In this document: piece by piece, positions 11,401 through 19,003 of the stretch
Position numbering within the stretch: the stretch's first letter is position 1
Layout of the letters: the number at the start of each line of letters is the position of its first letter
From: Euplotes cf. woodruffi 2 WChen-2021
Taxonomy: Eukaryota > Ciliophora > Spirotrichea > Euplotida > Euplotidae
Reading direction: 5' to 3'
Assembly (NCBI GenBank): GCA_021441665.1
Contig: JAGYYN010002187.1
Span: 1-20,956 of the forward strand
Length of the DNA: 20,956 nt
The notes under the pieces: generated by a model
Told to the model about the DNA's origin: nothing
The model's database searches: none
What the model saw: only the letters and a program-made list of their open reading frames with translations
Translations under genes and position numbers: made by a program

Positions 11401-11936
11401 TTGGGTCGGGAAGATCGATATCATTCCAAAGTTCATCGGGAGCGTCACTTTTGTTTTTCTTAAGTTCAAGAAAAGTTGCTGCTCTCATGATTTTATTAGT
11501 TCTCTGTTTTTCAACTGATATTAGGAAGGCCTCAATGTCGCTCTTTGAGTGTCCCTTTTGCAAAGGAATAAGTCTATTTTACATCACGCTCATTTTTATC
11601 CTTCTTTTCTTTTAGTCTTTTCGCTGCTGGAAGTCTAACTAGCGGGGACTGAATTCTTTTTTCAGCAGTTTCATCAAGATCAGAGTCCTGGGAGTCGTCG
11701 ATTTCGTCTATCTGTCCTAATTTCTGAGAATGTCTTGAACTATCTTGAATAAACGGGACCCTGACTTCATGTCCAAGAGATTTAGCTCTCCTTCTTGATT
11801 TCGTGCTTTCTGCCTCGTCAATAAGCTTGTTAACCCAGTCTTTAGTCTCGACTGTGTTAAACCCAGTGATGACGGTATCCGATTTGTCGTCTGAATCGGT
11901 TTCATTTTCATTCGCTCCTCTGCCAACTTCTTTCAT
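8413..11936 (-). CDS. Large EF-hand protein read through six +1 frameshifts
   Basis: A predicted 1,145-residue protein with an acidic, disordered N-terminus (about 1-110) and a basic helical region (about 125-325). A calcium-binding module follows: a degenerate EF loop at 420-431 (NKKGSGFMNIHD), a near-canonical one at 457-468 (DNNKDGYCKETD, TGA at C464), and a weak third around KLDKNGSIPFAKL. A Lys/Glu-rich helix and a basic tail complete it. Stop triplets skipped by +1 shifts are 11574-11576 (TAG), 10958-10960, 10921-10923, 10668-10670, 10358-10360 and 9031-9033, each after AAA. Introns are 9958-9981 (24 nt), 8870-8901 (32 nt) and 8581-8604 (24 nt, itself ending in an in-frame TAG). Removing 80 intron bases and six skipped bases leaves exactly 1146 codons. 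Start ATG 11934-11936; stop TAA 8413-8415. Precise role unknown; a Ca-regulated cytoskeletal or membrane protein is a guess. Confidence 0.75.
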
Positions 11937-12236
11937 TTTATTTTGTCAATTGTTAAATTTATATACAAAAAAATTACTTTGAGTCACCAATTTTCCTCTG
12001 AATTTCGCGAATAAAGAAAATCGAATTTTTTATTAAAAAATATTCTTTATTCATTTTTTACTAAATTTCCATCGAAATGTTTTTATTCCAAAATACTGCT
12101 GCAATTTTGTGTATTTTCACATTTGTTGTAGTAAAATAGGAGCATTGAATACTGAGTCAGATAATTCTTTTTTAAAAATAAAGTTTCCTTGCCTATTAAT
12201 AACAGACGAGGATTATAGTATAGACTGTAGTCTACA
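11937..12236. other. AT-rich intergenic spacer
   Basis: Three hundred bases between the stop of the helix-turn-helix gene (12237) and the start of the EF-hand gene (11936), both minus strand. It consists largely of A/T runs (AAAAAATATTC-type words). It presumably contains the EF-hand gene's promoter next to 11936. I recognise no coding or structural element. Confidence 0.6.
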
Positions 12237-13313
12237 TTAATAGTGTACGTTTGCGTCCTTTTTCCCCTTCATTAAGGTCAGATAGTCTTTAATTTCAGGA
12301 TGTCGCTTGACAAACTTGTCTAGCCAGCCTTTAGACAGTTTACTATTTTTCGATTTACTCTCTTTATTCTCTATATAAGTACTCATTATTGAGTGAGCTT
12401 TGTCCATGATCATCTTCCGAGTGAGGATTTGGTGACCGAGCTTGAACTCGAGTGCCCAGTTGGCAAGTTCCTCCTCGAACTTGGTGCTTTGCACCTTCCG
12501 TCCAGCAGTCGACTTAATACCAGCTCTGCTGAGGATTGATTTGTACCGTCGGAAAGGAATATTCAGGAGTTCAGCAACTTTTCGCTGTCCAAACTCAGCA
12601 GTCTTCAGTAAAATATCCTCGGTGATGTTTGATACTTCCACGCCTTTAGTCTTTCTAAGTCATGTAAGGAGCTTATTAAGCTTCTCCTTGCTCAGAGGGC
12701 TTAGAGAGTCTGAAGTTAGTGGGGTATTTGGAATTAGGCTCTGGTTTGATTTATTTAAGTTATGATTTCCGGTATTCAGACCAGTACTAGAGTCAGCTAT
12801 TTCTGCAATTCTATCATCTACTACCTGAACTCGAGATTCAATGCTCTTTTGTCTCTTAACAGCATAGATTTCATGGTCTGATTTGCATTTTGGGCTGTCA
12901 GTGAACTCAAAGTCGTATGTCAGTTCGTTCTCGTATGAACGTGCTAGTTCTGGAAAGCTGTATTCAAGAGGGGAGTTGAAGGACAACTCAAATTTTCATT
13001 GATTTGCTCTTAAAGGCGATAAGTCAAAGTTTAACATTGGTTCAAGATTCAAACTGTCTTCGTTAAGCTTAGGCATGCTAATTTCGTATGAATTAAGGCT
13101 TTCTTGCTTTATTTGGTTCTTCTCATTAAGTCATTTACTTCACTCAAAATCAAAATTGTAATAGTTTGATGAAGCATTGTAGAAAGCATTAAGTGGTGAT
13201 ATAGGCATTTCGAACACCCTTGGGATACTGCTTCAAGTTCTTCAATCCGTTTGTTGATTAGCTTCTTTGTTCATCAGATTTAATTTATTTCTTGAAATTT
13301 GCTTATTTTCCAT
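12237..13313 (-). CDS. CENP-B/Tc5-type helix-turn-helix DNA-binding protein
   Basis: A 358-residue protein read without intron or frameshift, but with six in-frame TGA codons (five in the first 105 residues, one near residue 217). Residues 1-215 are Asn/Ser/Glu-rich and probably disordered. The C-terminal 140 residues hold two helix-turn-helix units like those of CENP-B and the DNA-binding half of pogo/Tc5-type transposases. The first is around 225-268 (QRKVAELLNIPFRRYKSIL). The second is around 277-345 (FEEELANWALEFKLGH, then SKGWLDKFVKRHPEIK, the usual GW..F..RH signature). No DDE/D catalytic domain follows; the protein ends about 15 residues after the second unit. It is therefore more likely a host DNA-binding protein (chromatin or transcription factor) than a transposase. 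It is divergently placed against the ferredoxin gene 290 bases away. Start ATG 13311-13313; stop TAA 12237-12239. Confidence 0.8.
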
Positions 13314-13580
13314 ATTAGAAAATAATACTGCCTTTTAAACCAATATTGGATGAGATTGTTAATAATAATTAACATAATGAAAATTATTTAAGTTTTTAAA
13401 TGCGGCTAGCTGTAAATTTCGCTCTTTAAATATGTTATGAATTTTTTCAAAATTAACGTGAGTAATCATTTTAATTAATCTTGAATAATATTTTTAGCAC
13501 GACCACTGCTAAGTTTTACTTGTTTATCAATATACAATTAAAATATTACAAATTGAACCTCCTCCAATTCTATTTATTTT

Positions 13581-13590
13581 AATTGAAAAA
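13581..13590 (+). promoter_or_regulatory. E-Cbs-like chromosome-breakage motif upstream of ferredoxin
   Basis: AATTGAAAAA matches the Euplotes crassus element HATTGAAaHH, which marks sites where germline chromosomes are cut and telomeres are added. It lies 14 bases before the ferredoxin start codon, where a nanochromosome end would be expected since leaders are short. About five matches are expected by chance in a window of this size and composition, so position is the only argument. Confidence 0.25.
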
Positions 13591-13603
13591 TACAACTGTA
13601 AAA

Positions 13604-14262
13604 ATGCAAGCGCTGAAGCACGCTCATATGAAAGCAAGGACTGCATTTATCCTTGCAAGAGGCACAAGGCAAGTTTTCTCTCGATCACTGGTCATTAACA
13701 AATTTCGAATGCAAAGGTGATTCTCGTCATTTTACGAGTCGACCACTGGTAATTCTTTCTTCCCAATTTAAACTTTAGATATCGACTACCCACAGCAAGT
13801 CGAACAAGGTGTAAATGAAGAATGCCAAACTTTTAAACTTAAAGTGATCGATTACTACGACAGTAAGAGCCTCGGCTTATTTTTAGAGGAATACGAAATC
13901 ATCGCTTACGATGGTGAACTCCTAGTCGATGCTGGTGCAAGATCAGGAGTACCTTTCTCGATGAGTTGTGGTAAAAAGGGCGAATGCGGGACGTAAGAGC
14001 AAATTTACATTCCGTGTATAATAATCATGGCCAATACCTACTTTGGCCTTCACAAGGATACTGTAATAGTAATTTTAGGTGTCATTGATTACTACCAATC
14101 GAGGCGATTATGCATAGCGAGTACCAAACGCCAGAGCCGCGTGAACAAGACACATTAGACAACACAACACATTTCACTTTAGAGTCTCGGCTTGCGTGCC
14201 AGCTGAGCCTCAAAAAGAACGTGTTTGAAGGAAAGACCATTCGGTTCGCTTACACTGAGTAA
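13604..14262 (+). CDS. FDX: Mitochondrial adrenodoxin-type [2Fe-2S] ferredoxin
   Basis: A 180-residue precursor of the adrenodoxin/Yah1 ferredoxin family, which passes electrons from ferredoxin reductase to Fe-S cluster assembly and related reactions in mitochondria. Residues 1-45 are basic and Arg/Ser-rich without acids until E45, as in a mitochondrial targeting peptide. Cluster ligands are C112, C118, C121 and C160 (SCGKKGECGTCHC, then SRLACQ), the C-x5-C-x2-C...C pattern. The acidic helix (EPREQDTLDN, 139-148) is where partner proteins dock. TGA encodes residues 39 and 123. At 123, just after the CH of TCH, bacterial Fdx has Cys (TCHC) and other members have Val or Leu, so Cys fits and Trp does not. 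Introns are 13749-13778 (30 nt) and 13993-14078 (86 nt, between the second and third ligands). Start ATG 13604; stop TAA 14260-14262. No frameshift. It is the first plus-strand gene of the window. Confidence 0.92.
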
Positions 14263-14325
14263 CTACCAGGCGCAGTGTTTTTATTTCTATGCGGCATCAA
14301 ATATTTTATAATAATTAACATTCGT

Positions 14326-14335
14326 TATTGAAACT
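14326..14335 (+). promoter_or_regulatory. E-Cbs-like chromosome-breakage motif downstream of ferredoxin
   Basis: TATTGAAACT matches HATTGAAaHH at every position. It lies 64 bases after the ferredoxin stop codon, in the range where a nanochromosome would end. Both motifs around this gene read on the plus strand, so under the published model one would lie inside the retained DNA and the other in the flank. It may equally be a chance match. Confidence 0.25.
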
Positions 14336-14634
14336 ACAAATTTAAAAATATTAAATTGCTGCAAGAATAGATCATTTTGGATTTGGACAGTGTTTAGTGA
14401 TTTTTAAATCAAGTGCTAATTTACAAATGCAGATGTATAGGCAATTAAGAACGTCAGCAACAGGTGTGTGGTTAAACTATTCATATTGAAAGTAATATCT
14501 TCCTTGTTTGTATAAAATCAGCGAAAAATAATACCCCATGCAGATTTGAGACTATATCCACAACAGCAACTTTTACAATGTAAAAATGAGAAAAATAGAA
14601 ATCAAAAAGTGTTTAATCTTTATGTTTTAGTGTA
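14336..14634. other. AT-rich convergent spacer between ferredoxin and the next gene
   Basis: The ferredoxin gene (plus) and the 14635-15910 gene (minus) point towards each other here, so this should hold two 3' flanks. I find no firm gene. A 22-codon plus-strand frame from 14427 (MQMYRQLRTSATG) could be extended by a GTGTGT...ATCAG splice to about 30 codons, but this is not persuasive. Confidence 0.5.
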
Positions 14635-15910
14635 CTAAATATTGATCAGGGAAATATCTGAAAATTGATTCATTTTTTGCTGTTTTGGCATATTTGTTGG
14701 AGAGCTTAGCTCATTCATAAATTTTGGAACAATTGTCTTCGATGTCAGAAATGATATCCTTTTGCATTCACTTCTTCAAAGCGCATTCAGTTGATTTTTA
14801 GCTTTTGTCGTGTTCATGTGAGTCAGAGGAGAGCTGGTAACTTTTGGTTTGTAAACACTACTCACATTCAAAAAGTCTTCTATTATTAAAATTATTACTT
14901 TCAAGAGATTCTTTCCGGTATTTTAAGTTGAATTCAAGAGAAAATATATTTCAAGATATCAATACTTAGCATAAATTTATTAACGATGATCTTGATAAAA
15001 TCAAGCATTAACTTGAGATTTAATTACTAAATTGTATTTTAATCTTATTCTGCTGATTTTGTTCTTCTGACGATACTGAGCTCGCGTCACTTTCCCTTCT
15101 TGAATTAATACTCTACGATAAGTTATTATCACTAACTTGGACAAAATAAGCTTACCTTGAGATTTTTGATTTCAGAAGAAGAGTCTTCTTGATTATTCAT
15201 CGTCATACTTAACATTGGTCAAGTTTCAAATCTCTTTGAGGCTCTGCTAACTTTGACTTCTAAAATACATCAAAATGTAAGCATAAACCAAAGATTTCTG
15301 TAAATTAACGACGATTATTAAGCATCTCTTCGTTCGAATTAAAGAATACCCAAAAATTTGATTCTGCCTTAATGATATATTTTAAGTTTGAATAATAAAA
15401 TTAAAAAAAATTGACTTACTGAATTCTTGACAAGGCTCTGCAAGACAATTTGCATTACAGGTTAAAAGATTAATTTTCTCTGAGATCCTTTGTTTATTAA
15501 AAGTAAGCTTTTTCTTTGACAACTGCACGATTAAAACCTTGCTTAAACCATACCTTCCTGAGCTTAGTTCTTTTCGTCGGAGACTGGGACTTAAATTCGA
15601 TCTCTATAAGGAAACTCACAAAGCCGTTGGTTTCACGCTACCTCTCGTCATGATCCTCCTGCGTGTTCTAAATGATTACGGTGTAGCACTTACGGTTTTA
15701 ATTTGAGTAAATTTTCTATTTGTAAATATTTACTTCGGATCTAAGATCCTCTGCGGGGAAAATAGTTCTGGCAAGCCCTTCCTGCTGTTCTTGTACTTCA
15801 TCATCGCCTTCATCACTCGTTGTCTCGGGGACATGCTTTTTGCCTGCAGTGAAGCCTAAAAAAGAGTACTTTATCAATAAAAAGAGCACCGGTGCTTGTT
15901 TAAATTTCAT
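14635..15910 (-). CDS. Many-exon gene with hydrophobic N-terminus, unknown function
   Basis: Not recognised. The tentative model has 298 residues. The ATG at 15910 gives MKFKQAPVLFLLIKYSFLGF, a possible signal peptide or anchor, then an acidic stretch (TSDEGDDEVQEQQEG). AAA-TAG at 15716-15718 is passed by a +1 shift. Proposed introns are 15638-15693 (56 nt; a 26-nt version ending at 15668 would leave a TAG in frame), 15523-15553 (31), 15260-15419 (160), 15113-15155 (43), 14965-15027 (63) and 14841-14865 (25). All are GT...AG and all are phase-consistent. A short Cys-rich piece (LLTCNANCLAEPCQEF) follows the second intron. The rest is Ser/Asn-rich and hydrophilic. Terminator: TAG 14635-14637. 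If the 63-nt intron is wrong, the gene ends at TAA 15020-15022 and the downstream exons belong to something else. The exon content is believable; the linkage is less so. Confidence 0.45.
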
Positions 15911-16154
15911 GATATGTAGCGGGTTTTGAAACAGCAAATATTAGCGTATTTTTGCTGATTTATAAGCAAATATTATTTACTAATTAATACGACCGAGTCG
16001 CGGAGATAAATATAAATATGGCAGTCGATTACAAAAGAACCATAATGAAAGCAACCGCTTTGCTTAAAATATATGAATAAATAACACAGGGAGATTTATA
16101 CCACATTTATTTCCTATTTTTATGTGGTATACTGTGAATAAATAATAATCGGTG
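15911..16154. other. AT-rich spacer containing a cruciform-capable repeat
   Basis: This is the upstream flank of the 14635-15910 gene. Apart from the inverted repeat at 16085-16136, listed separately, I see no gene. The stretch is mostly A/T with scattered TATAAA-like words around 16010-16020. Confidence 0.5.
16085..16136. repeat. Interrupted inverted repeat (hairpin/cruciform candidate)
   Basis: A 10-base arm TATACCACAT (16097-16106) is repeated inverted as ATGTGGTATA (16122-16131), around a 15-base A/T-rich loop. Immediately outside, CACAG (16085-16089) is inverted as CTGTG (16132-16136), with seven unpaired bases on the left side only. The two nested stems would make a 15-bp bulged hairpin in RNA, or a cruciform in DNA. 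No snRNA, snoRNA or tRNA family is recognisable. Confidence 0.55.
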
Positions 16155-16267
16155 TTACCTTTTCACCTTTTGGTGAAAATACGATATTTTTACTTGACGT
16201 GCCTGGACTTTGCACTTTTGTTGGTACGAATCATCAAATATTCATTGGGGAGAATAGCTTTTGGATC
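16155..16267 (-). CDS. Candidate terminal exon, unknown product
   Basis: After a plausible acceptor (CATAACAG, ending at 16268) the minus strand reads SKSYSPQC, FDDSYQQKCKVQARQVK and ends YFHQKVKR at TAA 16155-16157. The composition is protein-like and more GC-rich than its surroundings. A phase-compatible donor exists inside the small frame at 16720-16872 (TTT|GTGATATTC), giving FISLC-SKSYSPQ across an intron of nearly 500 nt. That would be very long for this window, so the link is speculative. A perfect hairpin (16160-16179) lies within the last codons. Confidence 0.25.
16160..16179. repeat. Perfect 8-bp stem, 4-base loop hairpin
   Basis: TTTTCACC, a TTTT loop, then GGTGAAAA. The stem has no mismatch. 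It lies about 25 bases from the larger inverted repeat and overlaps the end of a candidate minus-strand exon. As RNA from the minus strand it would be a tight hairpin near a 3' end. Confidence 0.5.
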
Positions 16268-16719
16268 CTGTTATGTTTAATTTTATTCACAATATTAAAA
16301 GTTTTAAAATATCTCAATTGCAATTTTTAATGGCTTTAATTCATTGACACGATATCTCTACATGCTTTAATTTTTTTGTATTAAAAAAGAATCAAAAATA
16401 GCTTTCTTTTTGTACAAGTTAATATCTTATTAAAGTCATCCAAGATATTAATTAAAATATCGCTTTGATTTTTAAATAATACTTAATCAATGAATCTGTG
16501 TTTAGGTTAAAATACCTCCAAGTGAAAATCAGAACGAAAATATTCTGCAGAATGAATTCAGTTCATAGTATTAAATATAAATTATTTTTAAAAATGCAGT
16601 TTTGCAAATTACCGAATTACCCTCTAAAAATTGACGATAGTGCAAAAAGTTAGTTTAGCGATGGCTAAATTATAATCACTCCTGTCTCTATTGTTTCTCG
16701 TTTATTTAAAGTGATAAAT
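16268..16719. other. AT-rich stretch, no gene resolved
   Basis: This lies between the two candidate minus-strand exons at 16155-16267 and 16720-16872. A minus frame free of TAA/TAG runs from about 16420 into the 16155 exon but has no ATG and reads as A/T-driven residues (Lys, Ile, Asn, Phe, Cys). If the two flanking pieces belong together, this is their intron; otherwise it is spacer. Confidence 0.4.
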
Positions 16720-16872
16720 TTATCAAAAGAGTGTGTGAATATCACAAAGACTAATAAACCTCGTCTCGCGCGGCTTAACATCTTCTCTAGCTGCTGTAGC
16801 GTACTTATTCTGCTGTCTGAATGCGGAGTCTGTAGGGTTTGGGCTAATAAACCTGCCCTGTTTCTTAATCAT
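16720..16872 (-). CDS. Small ORF, 50 codons, unknown
   Basis: ATG 16870-16872 to TAA 16720-16722, with TGA as the last sense codon. It reads MIKKQGRFISPNPTDSAFRQ, continues with KYATAAREDVKPRETRFISL and ends in a Cys-rich short tail. The segment 16760-16870 is the only clearly GC-enriched piece within several hundred bases, which argues for coding function. It may be a complete microprotein, or a first exon spliced at a donor near 16741-16750. It is divergent from the plus-strand candidate at 16915. Confidence 0.4.
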
Positions 16873-16893
16873 TAAAATTATAATCGGCTTCAC

Positions 16894-16903
16894 AATTGAA
16901 AAA
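16894..16903 (+). promoter_or_regulatory. E-Cbs-like motif in a divergent gap
   Basis: AATTGAAAAA, the same 10-mer as at 13581, lies in the 42-base gap between two divergent candidate genes (starts 16872 and 16915). The match to HATTGAAaHH is full, but chance matches are expected. Confidence 0.2.
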
Positions 16904-16914
16904 TAAATAATATA

Positions 16915-17136
16915 ATGGACAGAAGGAATAAGTATGCACGCAGTGTTTTAAATTGTTATTTTGTATCACCATTCTTTCTTCTGCTATTTTCTATTTATTA
17001 TAAATTATGAAAAAAATCGTACACGTGACTAAAAGGTAAATATTCGTCCACAGAATGGATTAGTTGTAAATGAAAAGACGTTGAAGTTGCACTGATGATG
17101 AGTTCTTCTAATTTAGTACATGAATTTAGACTTTAG
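16915..17136 (+). CDS. Small putative membrane protein, 73 codons
   Basis: A plus-strand frame from ATG 16915 to TAG 17134-17136. It reads MDRRNKYARS, then a hydrophobic run (VSPFFLLLFSIYYKL, about residues 17-31) suited to one membrane span, then a Cys- and Lys-rich tail (CKKSYTCLKGKYSSTEW). Four cysteines are TGA. Treating TGA as sense lengthens random frames in this composition, and there is no second line of evidence, so it may be spurious. Confidence 0.25.
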
Positions 17137-17629
17137 CTAGATTGGGATTTATTTTATACAAATCTGCGCTGTGGCTGTATTATAACTTGTATTTTTAATT
17201 CAAATACAGCAAAATGTAAAATTTTGTAACTTATTTATTTCTATTTACTTTTCGAATATTTATTTATAAATTCGATATTTCGCTATCGTGTGCAGTTATA
17301 TCTTGTTGCGCAAGAATTGATATAGAACTCAAACTGCAGAGTTTATATAAAAATTCTATGGTATTTTCTAAGTTGCATGCATCGTATTTTTTAGTATTTA
17401 TTATTCAGAGTTATGGTTACTGAAAAATTAAAGCTATATATAATAAAACTAAGAACTTTAAAACTTCATTAATTTTGATGTAGTTAACTCTCTTGCTTCT
17501 CTTTGTGATTGAAAAGCTCGAGTTGAGTAATTAAAATTTTATTTGTATCAAAATCAATTATTTTTGATATTCTAAATATTATATTATTTCGATTGATATC
17601 TTTACTAACCAAGAATAAAATATCTACCT
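17137..17629. other. AT-rich intergenic region, nothing recognised
   Basis: Nearly 500 bases upstream of the plus-strand gene at 17630. Two slightly GC-richer patches (around 17280-17335 and 17505-17525) do not give a protein-like frame on either strand. I see no repeat, RNA gene or telomeric sequence. The promoter of the 17630 gene should be at the right end. Confidence 0.5.
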
Positions 17630-19003
17630 ATGAAAGTGGAATATGTCGAGCTTAACAACAAAAATTATGTTGATATAAAAAATATTTTTTATTTGATTTT
17701 TATACGTCTCCAACTTGAACGCTATATTTAAAGCTCTGCAATTTTACTTTAAAAGTAGGAAGAACGATAGTAATAAGAAGATTGAACTTCGGCTCAAAAT
17801 CCAAAATATATTGTAAAGTTGCCTAGTGATCTTATAGAAAGCTCAAATAAAGGAGTTCAAAAAGACAAGTCAAACTTAAAGCAAAAGATCCAGCAGCTCA
17901 ATAATCTTAACTTCAACACGTTAAATGCGATGCCGAAGATATTCGAGGCGAATTCTAAGTAATTGCTTTGTTATTTTGCAGTTTGATTTACTGAGGTTTA
18001 GTAATTTATTTGAACGAACATTTAACCAAATCAAAAGTCCACAGGTCAGGATTAAAAGTAAGTACATTTACGACTGTTTAAAATGATAAATAATCACAAG
18101 TCATTAAAACAATCACTTTCACAGCCTTTTAAACCGACCAAGGCTTTATTTTTACTAATAAATAGAAAGCGATATTTCAGATGTAAGGACAAAAAGAAAA
18201 GATCTGAGTACTATTAGAAAAATACCCAAAATCGATCTTAAATTGAACTTGACTGCAGGCACGCTTAGAAAACTGATATTTTAGAAAAGCAAAGAAATCA
18301 AGCCAGAGCTTTTGTTGTCAACCAAAAGAGAAGGAATATCAACAGGAATAATTTTGTTGTCAGCCCTCAGCCTATTTCCAACCAGTCCAAGCTAAATGAA
18401 TCCATCGCGAAGAAAAGGTTCATTAGTCCGCCTGTAAAAATGTAGCTAAAATAGAGATAACTTAACTATAGCAAAAATAATATTGAGGTCTTCGAAAATC
18501 GTAAAAATAACAGTAATATTTTGTATTTTATTTCCTAGAATTCAGCGGAGTCAATGAAAGGTACAAATAAGAGAAACGATAGCTTGGCCGAGTCGAAGAG
18601 AAGTAGCCGAAATGACTCTCAAATGGTAAATGAGACTCCTACAAGACTTTACAGGCTTATTAATGACATCTCGTCGACTGTTTCTTCAGACGAAGACTCT
18701 CGTAAAAATAGCATATCGAATCATAAATACTCGTTTTTCTTTAACAACCTTGTGAATAATGAGAGTAAAAATTTCGAGATTCGCAAAAAGAGCCAGACTT
18801 CCAGCCATTTATCGACTGTTCTGTACAGCCAGCAGCGGTCGGGGAAGAAAAGTACGATTATATCCAATCATCAAGGACTAGTGAGCGTGCGCAAAGACTC
18901 TCACTTAATCAGTGAAGTATTTGAAGAAGAGTCAGATGAGGAAATACCGATAAAGGCAGCGAAGATCAAATTGCAACATAAGCGCAATGGTCACAATCTA
19001 TAA
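17630..19003 (+). CDS. Coiled-coil, Ser-rich protein of unknown function, several frameshifts
   Basis: Not recognised. The N-terminal third is helical (YVDIKNIFYLIFIRLQLERY; KKIELRLKIQNIL; LKQKIQQLNNLNF). The C-terminal half is Ser/Arg/Asn-rich and probably disordered and phosphorylated (LAESKRSSRNDSQ, SSDEDSRKNS). The model starts at ATG 17630 and has a +1 shift at ATT-TAA (17729-17731) and a 25-nt intron (17813-17837). A +1 shift at AAA-TAA (17848-17850) and a further +1 at AAG-TAA (17960-17962) follow; a 23-nt intron is possible at the latter but gives a poorer frame. Introns 18058-18180, 18208-18284 and 18434-18538 lead to TAA 19001-19003. This totals 346 residues with exact phase closure. 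The last exon (from 18539, including ATG 18554) is the most certain part. The middle is uncertain: the 77-nt intron removes a protein-like stretch and could instead be a +2 shift at TTT-TAG (18282-18284). Confidence 0.55.

Noticed and set aside
14427-14582. Possible tiny plus-strand gene starting MQMYRQLRTSAT
   Set aside because: It needs an unsupported intron and yields only about 30 codons. There is no composition change and no neighbour logic.
15915-15935. GGGTTTTG near 15920 as a telomere-like repeat
   Set aside because: It is a single, imperfect unit with three G rather than four and no tandem copies. Euplotes telomeres are uninterrupted G4T4 repeats.
16155-16267. Box C-like TGATGA near 16240 on the minus strand, suggesting a C/D snoRNA
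   Set aside because: No matching D box with flanking terminal stem was found at a suitable distance, and the same bases fit a candidate coding exon.
16870-17629. tRNA or rRNA genes in the gene-poor right half
   Set aside because: No cloverleaf with the expected GGTTCGANTCC-like T arm, and no rRNA core sequence, was found on either strand by eye.
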